Assembly (NCBI RefSeq): GCF_026914265.1
Contig: NC_069129.1
Coordinates: 16,966,945 to 17,030,944 of the forward strand
Direction of reading: 5' to 3'
Source of the DNA: Mya arenaria
Lineage: Eukaryota; Mollusca; Bivalvia; Myida; Myidae
DNA length: 64,000 nt
Notes under the pieces: generated by a model
The model's database searches: none
What the model saw: the letters and a program-made list of their open reading frames with translations, nothing else
What the model was told of the DNA's origin: nothing
Shown here: one piece after another, positions 32,822 to 45,221 of the stretch
Layout: each line of letters opens with the position of its first letter
Numbering within the stretch: the first letter of the stretch is position 1
Translations under genes and position numbers: made by a program

Positions 32822-33493
32822 TATCTTTTGACATGACGCTTCAAGACTCCGATGTCAGGAGGCTGGTGATGTCACAGATTTTAACCTGGCTTGAACATGC
32901 CAAGTGTACTGTAAGTACAGTTTTTTTGCAAATATAAAAAATATCATTCGAACTTTTCAAATATAGAAAATCAAAGGCAGCGTTTTATCAACTCCAAAAT
33001 CTCATTTTCTATTCATAAGTGTTAGAAAGGCTTTTAGGCAAAAAACATCATACTTTTTGAAAGTAAGTATGAATAACTGCACTCACCTCTTTTGTCAGCA
33101 TATCTTATATCACTGGTTTCATGATATAAGCTTAAAAAGTGGCTAATGAATTCCAAAACAAAAATTGAAATAAAATATGTTTACACAGTCCATAGGTGAG
33201 AATGCAGCTTTAAAAATCATGAAAAGGTAGAAAAGAGGTTGATATCCTTTTTATCAAATAAGGCCTGATATTTGTGTCATGAAAATGCAGTGATTTGAGC
33301 TTGGAAGTATATGTTGGTATATTGATTAAGTATTTATAATATTGATAATTAACATATAACATTTATTGATGATATAAGTAGATAAATGAAAATAAAATGA
33401 AATGCTATTTATTTTAAGGGCATCTCAGCTGTTCTTCTCCATCATTTGACGGATGAGCATGAGTGGCCTCCCCCGATTCAATATTATGAGTAA
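32822..33493 (+). CDS. Two-exon coding fragment of an unrecognised gene
   Basis: Exon 32822-32910 lies between 'gggtttcag' and 'gtaagtacag'. Exon 33419-33493 follows 'ttattttaag' and ends with TAA. They join in phase 0. Reading from the ATG at 32833 gives a 50-residue product, MTLQDSDVRRL... ending 'HEWPPPIQYYE'. Good splice sites and ordinary amino-acid composition favour real coding sequence, either the C-terminal end of a longer gene or a small protein. Upstream exons were not found; 33025-33216 in the intron is MITE-like. Function unknown. Confidence 0.4.
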
Positions 33494-33835
33494 AGTCATG
33501 GGCCATTGAGCCAAGAGGAGAGGAATTCACCATGGCTTAACAATAAAAAAACACTTTAGTACCCTTAAAGCCCTCAGAGTGATTGTCCTTGACAACCACC
33601 TTCCATCAAAGATGCATACTATCTAGTATACAGGTAAATAAATTTAATGTACAGCAAGCTTTGACTCTTTTCACATCTTATATTAGTAGAAGTTTGAAGT
33701 TATACCCTTTTATATATTATTATATTAAAAATCAGGGAATTCAGGCTATTTATACAGGAAACAAGAATAAGCATTTCATAAAACAACTGCATCATAATTC
33801 ATGAAATTGAAATGATCTGATCACATTTTCAGGCT

Positions 33836-34101
33836 TAAAAGCTGCACTCCCACAGATTGAACGTTTTGACAACTTTTATTTTTTTTGTCTTGGAACGAGC
33901 AGATTTTTATATTTAAGTTAAAGAAAGTGATGTTCATGCATTAAACATTATTTTTCGAACGGAAATATGATAACTGCCATCTGATTTTTTTGTCAGCAAT
34001 CTTATATTATTGGTTTCCAGATATTCTCGCAAAAATGTGCTCTTTGCAAGACAAAAAAAATAAAAATGTAAAATTTGTATATCTGTGAGAGTGCATCTTT
34101 A
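33836..34101. mobile_element. Palindromic MITE, family A, copy 3
   Basis: 'aaagctgcactcccacagattg' at the left and 'ctgtgagagtgcatcttta' at the right, with the same inner motif 'gtcttggaacgagc' as the other copies. A more distant relative occupies about 33025-33216. Confidence 0.7.
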
Positions 34102-34257
34102 AGTCTGGTTATAAGTGGAAATATTTATTTCGATAACTATCTTACTTCTAGATAATTGTGCGTGTGTGTGTGTGTGATGTGGTCAAATCTTGTTCTGTAA
34201 ATGAAACATTTCTTGTTTTGTATGCAGACTAAACCGTGCATGGAACAATAGAAGAGG

Positions 34258-34437
34258 ATGGCAATATTCCCCATTAAACGCAGTGAAAGAAAAAAGACCT
34301 ATCCATACAGAGTCGCTGAAGAAACTGATCTTCATGTGTCACTTGACCAACAATTTTTCGATATGGGTAGAAAGGCTGTTATGGAGAAGCACTATCCTCG
34401 ACAAATCTCTAGCCACCTTGAACAGTTATCTCCTTAA
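34258..34437 (+). CDS. Small protein-like frame of 59 codons
   Basis: Begins MAIFPIKRSERKKTYPYR and ends 'SSHLEQLSP'. A 'ttttgtatgcag' acceptor lies 30 bp upstream, but this frame has a stop between it and the ATG. The composition (Arg, Lys, Glu, Tyr, Pro, His) is unlike the AT-rich background. It may be an exon or gene remnant. A longer overlapping frame (34283-34582) is equally unproven. Confidence 0.25.
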   Translation: MAIFPIKRSERKKTYPYRVAEETDLHVSLDQQFFDMGRKAVMEKHYPRQISSHLEQLSP

Positions 34438-35518
34438 CCAAGAAGGGAATTGTACAGCGAGCAAGAATCTAGGTTTAATAAGAGACATTTCTAGAGGTTT
34501 ACTATGTGCTCCAATATTCATGAAACTTAATGACAATAGTCTCATTGTTGTCTTGTTTGAAACTAGGTCACATGTGGACTGAATGGAAGTCACTTGATTT
34601 TATTTTTAAAACATTATAGAATCAAACCTTGATATTGCTTTGTAAGATTACATGTGTTCAAACTTAGTGAGAATGTTCACCTTGATGAAATGTCAAGGGA
34701 GATCAAGTTTGCACATACGGTAAAAAATATGGTCACTTCTTAAGAAATACTTGGGTACTAGAAGCAAAATATGTACTCGCAATCATGTAAATTTGTGTGT
34801 ATATTTGTTCTCTTCAGCTTAATAAGTCGTGTTACCTGCGACATGCTAACGCATTTTAAGTATTTAAAAAAAGTTTGATTTTATATTAAAGTGGATGGAA
34901 CTTGACCAAAACCCTTTGAAAATAGGGTATATCAAAAGCACATAGGATACTTTGAAAGTTGAACTTCATACATGTATATTGATTTATATGTGATGATTAT
35001 TTTGGTGAAGTCATCAAAAATAAACAAAATGTCAAATTAATTTTTTGTTTTTCATGGAATCTTTCTGTAAAAGAAAAAAAAAACACAACATGTAGACAAG
35101 TTAGCTTTTAGATAACTGGGCCAACATTAGTATTTCTTTTAAACATTAACTCTCATCAACTTTTGACATTATATAGCTCCGCAACAACAGTTTTATATAA
35201 GTGACACTGGCTAGAAAAAGTGATGTTTGCGAGAAATGACAACAATCACAAGATAGAGCATTTTTTTGAATAACATCTCTACCTTACCTGCCTTATAATT
35301 TTGGGGATGTTAACCTAAACAAACGTTTTTAAGACCATTTCAGAACAGTGTTGTGGTTGGGTATTTTGTAAATTGACTAGCATTTTCAAGAATTCATCTG
35401 TTTATATTAACTTTCAAAATATAATAAGCACTTAAGGAGCAATTGTCACATACCAGCAAATCATACATACTGACCATTCCGAACAACTCTTCGGGTGCAT
35501 ACAGAGGCAGCTCTTTTT
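34438..35518. other. Intergenic, nothing recognised
   Basis: AT-rich sequence with no supportable gene or structured repeat. Confidence 0.4.
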
Positions 35519-37913
35519 AAGCTCACCTGTCACTTTGTGACAAGGTGAGCTTTTGTGATTGCCTTTTGTCCGGCGTCCGTCGTCCGTCAACAATTTACTT
35601 AAAAGACATCTCCTCCTTAACCGCTGGGCCAATATTAATAAAACTTCATAGGGATGTTCCTTGGGTGGTCTTCTATCAAAGTTGTTCAAAGAATTCAATT
35701 CCATGCAGAACTCTGGTTGCCATGGCAACCAAAAGGAAAAACTTTAAAAATCTTCTTCTCCCAATACACAAGGCTTAGGCCGTTGATATATGGTAGGTAG
35801 GATCACCAAATGGTCCTCTACCAAGATTGTTCAAATTATGGCCCTTGGGTCAAAATTGGCCCCGCCCCGGGGGGTCATGGGTTTTCTCTATATGTTTATA
35901 GTGAAAACTTGAAAAATCTTTTCCTCTGAACTTAATTGGCCTAGAGCTTAGATATTTGTCATGATTCATTGTCTAGTGGACCTCTACAAAGTTTGTTCAA
36001 ATTATGGCCCTGGGGTCAAAATTGGCCCCGCCCCGGGGGGTCATGGGTATTCTCTATATGTTTATAGTTAAAACTTCAAAAATCTTCTCCTCTGAACTTA
36101 CTTGGCCTAGAGCTGAGATATTTGTCATGATTCATCGTCTAGTGGACCTCTACAAAGTTTGTTCAAATTATGGCCTTGGGGTCAAAATTGGCCCCGCCCC
36201 GGGGGGTCATGGGTATTCTCTATATGTTCATAGTTAAAACTTCAAAAGTCTTCTCCTCTGAACTTACTTGGACTAGAGCTTAGATATTTAGCATGATTCA
36301 TCGTCTAGTGGACCTTTACAGAGGTTGTTCAAATTATGGCCTTGGGGTCAAAATTGGCCCTGCCCCGGGGGGTCATGGGTATTCTCTATATGTTTATAGT
36401 GAAAACTTCAAAAATCTTCTCCTTTGAACTTACTTGGGCTAGAGCTTAGATATTTGGCATGATTCATCGTCTAGTGAAACTGTACAAAGATTGTTCAAAT
36501 TATGGCCTTGGGATCAAAATTGGCCCCACCCCGGGGGGTCATGGGTATACTTGATATGTTTATAGTTAAAAGTTCAAAAATCTTCTCCTCTTAACTTACT
36601 TGGACTAGAGCTTAGATATTTGGCATGATTCATCGTCTAGTGGACCTCTACAAAGTTTGTTCAAATTATGGCCCTTGGGTCAAAATTGGCCCCGCCCCGG
36701 GGGTCATGGGTATTCTCTATATGTTTATAGTTAAAACTTCAAAAATCTTCTCCTCTGAACTTACTTGGACTAGAGCTTAGATATTTGGCATGATTCATTG
36801 TCTAGTGGACCTCTACGAAGATTGTTCAAATTATGGCCCTGGGGTCAAAATTGGCCCCGCCCCTGGGTGGTCATGGGTTTTCTCTATATGTTTATGGTAA
36901 AAAAAATCAAAAATCTCCTCTGAACTTATGTTGCGTAGAGCTTAGATATTTGGCATGATTCATCGTCTAGTGGAGCTCTACAAAGATTGTTCAAATTATG
37001 GCCTTGGGGTCAAAATTGGCCCCGCCCCGGGGGGTTAGGGTATTCTCTATATGTTTATAGTTAAAACTTCAAAAATCTTCTCGTCTGAACTTACTTGGAC
37101 AGAGCTTAGATATTTGGCATGATTCATCGTCTAGTGGACCTCTACAAAGATTGTTCAAATTATGGCCTTGGGGTCAAAATTGGCCCTGCCCCCTTGGGGG
37201 GTCATGGGTTTTCTCTATATGTTTATAGTGAAAACTTCAAAAATCATCTCCTCTGAACTTACGTTGCTTAGAGCTTAGATATTTGGCATGATTCATCGTC
37301 TAGTGGAACTCTACAAAGTTTGTTCAAATTATGGCCCTGGGGTCAAAATTGGCCACACCCCGGGGCTGATGGGTTTTCTCTATATGTGTTATAGTGAAAA
37401 CTTAAAAAATCTTCTCCGAACTCACAAAGACAAGTAACGTCTTAATTTAAACTGGATCACATATTTAGTGCACATACCAATTTTCAATATGGGCCACATA
37501 CAACAATTAATAACAAATATACATATATAGATACGCATGTAAAATCAAGTAGTGACAAGAGCTTAGATATTTGGCATGATATATCATCTAGTTGACTTGT
37601 ACCAATATTGTTCAATCTTTGGCCCTGGGGTCAAAAAATGGCCCCACCCGGGCGGTCATGGGTTTCCTTATATATATGTATATGATGAAAACTTAAAAAA
37701 TCTTCTTCTCCGAAACCAAAAGGTGAAGGCCTTAGATATTTGGTATGAAGCATTGTTTATCGGACCACTATTAAGATTGCTCAAACTTTAGCCCTGGGGT
37801 CAAAATTGGCCACGCCCCGTGTTCATAGGCTTAGGTTTTTAATATTTGTATGTAATGGAAGAATGTGCAATATATGACAGGTGAGCGATTCAGTGCCATT
37901 TGGCCCTCTTGTT
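35519..37913. mobile_element. Non-autonomous element with a tandem-repeat core
   Basis: The left end has a 14-bp hairpin ('aagctcacct' with 'aggtgagctt') followed by 'cttttgtccggcgtccgtcg'. The right end is 'acaggtgagcgattcagtgc' and 'tttggccctcttgttt'. GCTCACCTGTCA at the left is inverted at the right. The core is the 166-bp array below. Elements with such ends and tandem cores are frequent in bivalves; pearl-like or Helitron-derived origins are both possible. Short frames across it are artefacts. Confidence 0.65.
35800..37430 (+). repeat. Tandem array, unit ~166 bp, about 10 copies
   Basis: 'agagcttagatatttggcat' recurs near 35944, 36110, 36276, 36442, 36608, 36773, 36938, 37101 and 37270, spaced 163-169 bp. 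Each unit has a GC box 'ggccccgccccggggggtca'. Units are highly similar in the middle and decay at the ends, with a degenerate outlier near 37560-37800. Confidence 0.9.
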
Positions 37914-38225
37914 TACTATTTTGCTTACACAAGTTATCGGATATATAAGATTTGAGTTTTTAAATCAAGAAGAAGTCAACAAACTGTGGGATCTTCATGG
38001 TTTTATTTCAGTTATTTACTTCTTTGTGGGAAAGTGTTTTTTTGCATTAATCTTTGTTCTACTTAAGAAATGGGCTGTATCAAAATTGAGCCTGCTTTAG
38101 GTCCATTTTATTATTTCTAAACAAGGTTGAGAAAGGTATGACACATTTTAAAGATAAAATGTGAAATTTGGATTCAAACAGACATATTGCTTGAGTGTCA
38201 TTTGAAAGCGTTTTTAAACAGAAAA

Positions 38226-39282
38226 ACAAGAGATGTTTGTCAAACATATGAACCCCCTCCCCTTGAGGAGCGCCAAGTTGTCAGGCTTATTCCGCAAATT
38301 GAATTTAATATGCAAAGACTGAAATGACAGCTGACTTGTCATTGACATTAGATGCCTTTGCGGCAGTTTTAAGATTATGACCGTTCAAAGTGTGAGGATA
38401 GTAAGTAAAGTTCTAAATCATGTTCAGATGATGACTGATATTTGCAGATAAAAATATATCCTTTCAGCAGCAGGAAATAAGTAAATATGACAAAATACTT
38501 AATCATGCATATAGGTTGACCTCTGACTTCAAGATCTATAAGATCATCAACTGGTCACCCCCAACCTAGATGGCAAGTTTGAGAACCATGGGTGCAGGCA
38601 TTGTCAAGTAATCACACGAATATGCTTTCAAGGTCACTGTAACCTTCACCTTTGACCTGATTACCCCTGAAATCAAAATGAACCATCTACTGGTAAAGCC
38701 AAATTCCCTTATCATGTTTGAGAGCCATGGGTGCAGGCATTGTTGATTTATCACTCGTTCATTCTTAACGCACTTTCGTCACTTAGGGCCAATGACTCCT
38801 TAAATCAGTTATGGTCATACCCAGCCTCAATATCAAGTTTGATGATCATAGGGCCAGACATTGTTGTGATATCACTCAGAGAATCTTTGTTAACCTTTTC
38901 AACTTAAAGGTCACTGTGACTGTTACCATTGGCCCAATGACTCCTAAAATCAATAGGGGTCATCTACTAATCAGGCCCAACCTCCATGTCAAATTTGATA
39001 ACCATACCGTACGTTCAGGTATTTTTGAGTTATTTCTCGGACAAGCTTTAACAACTTTATACCATTAAAGGTCACTGTGATCTTGAACTTGGACCTGATG
39101 ACCCCTTAAATCAATAGGGTTATCTACTGGTCAGGCCCAACATTCATGTCAAGTTTGATAACCATCTGTCCTTCAGTTGTTGAGTTATCACTTAGACAAG
39201 CTTTGGTCTACCAACAAAGCTGCGAATCGTCCGACCAACATGTGCAATGCAATATACCCCTCTTCCTCGGAGGGGGCATAAA
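38226..39282. mobile_element. Second non-autonomous element with a degenerate tandem core
   Basis: Starts 'caagagatgtttgtcaaaca' and 'accccctccccttgagg'; ends 'cccctcttcctcggaggggg', a GC hairpin. The core has 4-5 diverged units with 'aaggtcactgtgac', 'tgacccctta' and 'caagtttgataaccat' recurring. No coding capacity. Confidence 0.6.
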
Positions 39283-39649
39283 TATAAACAATAACATGAG
39301 TATACATAACATGCAGGTTTTCTGGCTTTCAAATTGAAACGAGATAATTACTTAATGACAGTTTAGCAACCAAAGACAGTACAAATCAGTATTTATAAAA
39401 TAACAAGTCATTCACAAAAGTATACAAAAATGACCTGATATTGTTTATATCATATTTTAATATTTAAGAAAATCAAGAGAACAGATACGATCCGTCTGCA
39501 AAAATTGTGTTCATCTACTGAACCCTCCTTTGCACAAGGCCAGTGTATTGTTCTTAGGGAATCGGGAAGGTTTCCTGGACTCTCCACACAACATAAGGGA
39601 ATAGCCCTCTTGTCACCAGCCCAAAAATAACTCTGTGTCAGAACAAAAT

Positions 39650-41880
39650 ATAAGTCGCCTAGTAGCGGTTGGGTTGCGCCTGATCCTCCTCATCAATGAA
39701 CACAAGAAATCCTGCCTCATCAAAAGGGCAAGGGTTAGAACTTCTTCATTCAAAACAAGGAGGTCAGAGTCCTGAAAGAGGGAAGGTTTATCAAAAGTCA
39801 GTATATATCCAGTGATGTGCTACTATTAAGTCATACTTACTTCAGTACGAATGTTCAAGAAAGTTCTCAGCACTCACCTAAACAGGAGTGCTTTTAATAA
39901 CTTAGTAGATACAAACTTTGCCAGCATATAAAATAGCTTTTAAACGTTTATAAAATAACACTGCCCATATGTCATACATGCCAACAATTCAACTTGGTCT
40001 GCCTGTGTGTGACTACATGCATGTTAAGATGTTTAAAACCATATTTTTTAGAAAAATACAACACTAGACTTCCTATGAAGTACAAACATGCAAATGAGTT
40101 GTCAAGTATCCATTTTTCAGTACAAATTTTCAAGAACTCATTAGCAGTATTAAATAATGTAAAATCAGCTTTTAAATTCACATGAAATGTTATAATATTG
40201 TTCATAAATATCAACTTCATTTAACATTTAGGTACACTCATGTCTTAGATCTATACTGAATTTTAGTTTCTATAAGGTTCTTACAGCAGTTTGAGAAAGA
40301 CTGGCCTCCCGGCGACAACATTCTTTTTAACTCTGCATTGAAATGTCCCGGCAGTTGAAGCACACTCAAACCAGCTTGGAGTTCTACTCCCTTCCTCAGA
40401 CTCTGGTCCAGCACCTCTAATACGAGCATCATGAATCCTGGCTCCATCTTGATGACCCTTATAATTGCTCCCTGAAGTTGCAGCTTTGTCAGCTTGCTCA
40501 CTTGTTTCTAAAGATAATAAATAATATTACAAGTAAAATTGTATCTTTAAAATAGCGCAGCGCTTTGTTTGGCAAAAGGCACTAGACATTCTGGGAATTT
40601 TGAGTCGCGAATATTCCTAAATAGGGAAATTTTACAGTTAAAAAAACAAGACTTTCAGTCTCCTGCGAATAGAGAATTTTTTATAAATAAGTTTATTTTC
40701 CCGTTCAAAAGACCTTAAATGCCTGAAATATCAATACTTGGGGTATAAATATCTTTAGCAATAAATCATGACACAAAATATTTCATACTGATCGATCTCT
40801 GAATGTGATGAAAATCAATAATTTCTGATTTCATATATTTCCAAAACTTTGATTACATAACACATGGTTAATTAGGATGCTGAATGAGCCAGTACAGGTA
40901 AAAAGACTTCCATAAAAACGTTTGGTTTTTTTGCCTTTGTTTGAATAGGATTTTTTTCTGAAGATTGGGAAAAAATATTGTATATTTTGCTTTGGGAATG
41001 GGTCTGATAGTCTGAGCTGTGGGTACTATAGAAAAAGCCCTGAAGCTGACTCTCATTATTGATCAACTTGTTTACATTTATTCCCAAAATAATAAACCAG
41101 TTAGTTGTAACCATTCCTCCCCCCACCGGTGCGGGAAGCAGGGACTTTGACTTTAGGTCCAGAAAATATCCCTGAACTGCTGGTAAAATCCCCACCAAAT
41201 GCAACTGCACCCACGGGGATCAAAGGTAAGGCTCATTTCCCGCTATTTAAGCACTAGACAAAACCACCGCATTCACCCAGGTTCACATTGGAGGTAAAAC
41301 ACGGCCCATTTCGCCGGACCTGGGGGGATTGGGGGGCGTAGTTACAATTGACTGTTGCATAATTCTTACATGTTCACATTTCAATTGCAAATACTGACAT
41401 GTTTTGGAAACTTGAAGAACATTTGGGAAGTATAATGGCAATTAAAGACAAATGATATATAAGAAGTCAAAACGGTCAATTAGTGAGAATTCAGCTTTAA
41501 AATATACAATATAAAAAACAATATGGAAAGGAGTACCCACCAAACATAATTGTGTCCCCCCCCCCCCCAAACATATTAATTATTACTTGATCAACTTGTG
41601 GTTTCACTTATGTGAAGTGTCAAATTATAGAGTGATCTAGTTTTGGATTCTTAATTCTCTGCATCATTCAAGTACATTCAAATACACATTTAAAATGGAT
41701 TTCTAAGATGATGTACGTGTTATAAACTTACGCTGTTGTTTTTTTTTGGGTTGGCTGTGTTATGGTATTTGAATCGACGGATCAGGCTCATCAACATTCT
41801 CTTTTAATATCAATTTGGGATAAGGGAATGCTTGGAGGTGACTGAAAATACAAAAATAATAAGGGAATGCTTGGAGGTGA
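39650..41880 (-). CDS. Possible small host gene with three exon-like segments
   Basis: The segments are 41841 (or 41880) to 41732, between 'gtattttcag' and a GTAAGT donor; 40507-40285, between 'attatctttag' and GTAAGA; and 39771 downward, after 'cctctttcag'. Reading ATG in the first into the second in phase 0 gives MLMSLIRRFKYHN... 'KLTKLQLQGAIIRVIKMEPG' ... 'LVLEVLDQSL', a beta-rich pattern vaguely like an OB fold. It runs to a stop at 40238 if the second donor is unused. Another frame through the middle exon is also open, so the product is undecided. A family-B MITE sits in the first intron. Confidence is low; transcripts would settle it. Confidence 0.28.
41096..41356. mobile_element. GC-rich MITE, family B, copy 2 (opposite orientation)
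   Basis: Ends 'accagttagttgtaaccat' and 'gtagttacaattgactgtt'. Its reverse complement follows 25216-25498 through shared blocks such as 'aaagtcaaagtccctgct' and 'gggattttacca'. Confidence 0.75.
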
Positions 41881-41898
41881 CTGAAAATACAAAAATAA
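41821..41898. repeat. Perfect 39-bp tandem duplication
   Basis: Two identical adjacent 39-bp units, 41821-41859 and 41860-41898. On the minus strand each carries the putative acceptor 'gtattttcag' of the possible gene above. Confidence 0.9.
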
Positions 41899-44025
41899 GA
41901 ATTTTATCTATACTGTACAGTAAATTATCTACCTGACACCCATGCAGATCACTACGTGATTTACTTTTAGTTTCATCTTTTTACAATAGAAATAAGTCAA
42001 TCAATCATGAATTAATGGTCCAGAAATCAAATGCACGTTTACTTACAAGTATGCGTTGCTCCAAACATAATACTGTACGATATCTATGATAAATTAGGCG
42101 CGATTGAATATTAACTTAATTTTACCCCACCCACTTCAGTTACTGTAGACATGCCTTTTGATTTATGGTAGAATTTAGAAAATATAAACAATAAAATGCA
42201 AGTTCGTTCATTACCTCATTAAAAAGTCGGTTAGAAGTAAAATAAAATAACGCTCTAACCTCAAGAGTAACTGGTAGAAACATTTCTTTTGATCATGTTG
42301 GTAGCTGAATGAAAGTCGCTATCGCCAGTATCGGTTGTTTACATACGGGCGCTTCATTCATGTATTATGCAAATGATCGATTCCGAAGCTGGCTACGAAC
42401 GGCTACGAACTGTGGCGGGTAATTCGAAAGTTGATATCTTTGATCTCCAAAATATCAACAAATGCGAGTTTTCTTTATAAAAAATTGAAATGTAACATCA
42501 AATGAATATGATATGAACTAGTATATCATAAAATTTTAATTTTATTTATGCTCACGTATTTTTCTAATTACCGCTAAACGTATAACTTTAACAGCTCAAA
42601 AAATGTTCTTAAACAAAAAAAACATTGGAATGAAAACCCCAACATCTTAATTTTTGAGTATACTTTTTAAAACATTAACTATCATACTTTAATTATTAAA
42701 TTTGATAAAAAAAATGATGACAGAATCTGAATATCTTTATAATAATAATAATAATAATAATAACAATAATAATGATAAATTTATATGATTTTAATATTTG
42801 AAGTGAATACCTTTCAAAAACTGAAACGCAGGAGAATAAAGTTTTAGTTAAAACTTCATGGTTGCGGGCAACTGAAGTGTATTTTTCAAGTCATACAAGA
42901 TGTTTTAGGCATAGAAATTAAGTAGCAGACATTTCTCCCTTCATTAAGACTGTTCGAGTGTAGCATTCAGCTTCAAGCAAAAACTTTTGAAAAATGGTAT
43001 TGCCATTTCCCTAATAAAAGTAAGTTGTGGATATTTCCAAAAATATGCAGTCTTTTTTTAAGATCAAATTATTTTTTTACATAATTTAGTGGTTGAAAAC
43101 TGAGGTAGTCAGTTTTGATAAAAGGGAAGTAAACAATTGAATTTTAAAGTAGCTGTTATTTCATTGATAATACACCATATTTACAGAAAAGCATGAAAGA
43201 AAAAAATACTTGTTCATGTCATTTCTCCGTTCAGTTTTGTCATCGGGGTGCATGGACTTGACACTGTCAACTGCAACTTCCGTGAGAGGAAAAAACACGT
43301 CTATGCAACGTTTTCATGAGTAGCCAGTTTGTAGTAGTTATTTGCGGAAGAACGCGCCTTATATTGTCTGCATAACGATCTTATTATAACAGCTCTTGAT
43401 TTCTATGGATAGCCACAACCAAGGGTTAAAGAGTGCTGTGACGTTATCGACAATGAAAGGAACAATGCATGTCTTAACACGTGCTGTTTACCCAAAACCA
43501 TCACCCTTGAATTCAGTCTGACAATTAAGTTCCACTCGTCCGTCGTAATCTGATAAAAATGGCTGTACTCATGTTGATAAACATGATTTACTTTTATGGT
43601 ATTAAGAAATGAAAATAAACAAAAACATCAAAACGATATGTCAAATAATGAAATAACTCGGCGATATACGACAATGCGAAAACACGCCATATGGCGGGGT
43701 GACAATTAGAAATGTGCCGATTGGCAGTGTTAGATATAAGCACAAAGTGAAAATGGTGTAGCGAAGTAATAATGCGGCGCATTTTCGCATCGTCAATTTG
43801 CGCATTTTTTCGCATTGTTGCCTGCTTCGCTTCGCCTCATCACTAGACGCATTTTCAAATGATCTCACTTTGGTTTTCGCATTTTCACATTAAAATAAAC
43901 ACCTTCTCTCCGTCACTTTGTACAAAGTTTGTTTTATTACTGAACTATCAGTGAGATGACTGTATTACCTATATAGCATGTGACGTAATATGTTGTTTGA
44001 TAACGTGATATCACAATAAGCGAAG
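41899..44025. other. Intergenic with simple repeats
   Basis: Holds an (AAT)n microsatellite at 42740-42775 and a stretch near 43770-43890 with several 'cgcatttt' units. No gene is supportable; frames crossing 43594-43868 follow the repeat. Confidence 0.4.
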
Positions 44026-44033
44026 TGACGTCA
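44026..44033. promoter_or_regulatory. CRE-type palindrome TGACGTCA
   Basis: A perfect cAMP-response element lies 29 bp upstream of the putative ATG at 44062. A TGACGTAA half-match sits at about 43980. Confidence 0.4.
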
Positions 44034-44061
44034 CAATCTCAAAGGCGCTAATTTACAGACG

Positions 44062-44333
44062 ATGGAGAGGAACGAATTCATTATAAACAACTCATGTAAG
44101 TTAGATTGTTTTGCTTTTTAACTATTTTAGCATAAATATATATATATATATATATATAACATCCATTTGCAGAATTATGCGAGCTTAACCTAAAATTCCA
44201 CAATATTTATATATTTATATAATAGTACGTCAGCTGATTTTCCTTGTATTGACATTTTGTATAATTGACAGACCCGTTCTTGTCAAGTGAAGATATGGAC
44301 AGTTGTTGGTCTAGTAAAGACATAACCAAAAAG
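44062..44333 (+). CDS. Putative first two exons of an unrecognised gene
   Basis: Exon 44062-44095 (ATG to GTAAGT donor) and exon 44272-44333 ('aattgacag' to GTATTT donor) join in frame to give 32 residues beginning MERNEFIINNSYPFL. The split Tyr codon is completed across the junction and the second exon ends in phase 0. A CRE palindrome lies just upstream. No third exon was found; repeats occupy the next kilobase. This may be a truncated gene. Confidence 0.3.
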
Positions 44334-44491
44334 GTATTTGGGTTACCGTAAGGTCAGCTTTTCTTAAATGAAGTGGCCCGCTAGGTTTGGTGGTTAAGCG
44401 GTTGTGATTTCATATCTATTTCGCCCACTCTCTCTTTTTTCTCGGCCATAATCCGACTAATACAAAAATAAAGGAGCGTCAGCAGTGTTAA

Positions 44492-44830
44492 GGTCTTGAC
44501 TTATAGACACAGAATGCGGCGTTTAGAGTATGGTAAGGGGACCCATCCTGGATCGTGTCTGATAAACGCAGAATAAGGTGTGTCGGGAATAGTAAGGGGA
44601 AGAAACATTGGTCGTGTCTGATAGACTCAAAATGCGGTGTGTCGGGTATAGTAAAGGGAAGACACATTGGTCGTGTCTGAAAGACTTAGAATGCAGTGTT
44701 TAGGGTATGGTAAGGGGACCTAACCCGGGCCGTGTCTGTGACTCAGAATGCGGTGTGTCGGGTATAGTAAGGGGAAGAAACATTGGTTGTGTCTGATAGA
44801 CCATGAGTGCGGTGTTTAAGATATAGTTAA
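44492..44830. repeat. Minisatellite, ~59-bp unit, 5-6 copies
   Basis: 'cgtgtctg' recurs near 44553, 44613, 44672, 44731 and 44789, with 'aatgcggtgtgtcgggtata' between. Units are 80-90% alike by eye. Confidence 0.85.
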
Positions 44831-45221
44831 AGGCATTGGAGGTATGGTCATAAACTGATATTCAAACAACAAAATTTAACATGTACATAGATTTTTATCC
44901 AATTCAATATTGGCTTCGGTTGTCATATAAACAATCGATGTAATTAGTCACAATGATTTTGAAATCCATCAAAAATAAACTAGAGTCTACTTACTCAGTA
45001 CAATGTTAGTATTCAATAAAACAAAATAACAACATGATATAATATCACATTATAAACAACGATAGAAACCTTTATTATATGCCTTTCAAATTCCTTTTCC
45101 ATATCCAACAGTGAAAATACAGCACGCAATATCGGAGGGATTTATAACTACGTCATTGCTCTCTGCTATATGTACCACGTGATACACAATTTCCAGGAAG
45201 GTAGTACAAAGAAAGTAAACA

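Noticed and set aside
36004-36237. 77-codon frames in the 166-bp array
   Set aside because: Each is a read through the tandem unit ('GVKIGPAPGGHGYS' type); units change length and break the frame.
35800-37430. CRISPR-like array
   Set aside because: Units are contiguous with no unique spacers, and the context is eukaryotic.
44370-44412. tRNA-like segment 'aggtttggtggttaagcggt' as tRNA gene or SINE head
   Set aside because: A D-arm-like stretch only; no B box or acceptor stem could be found.
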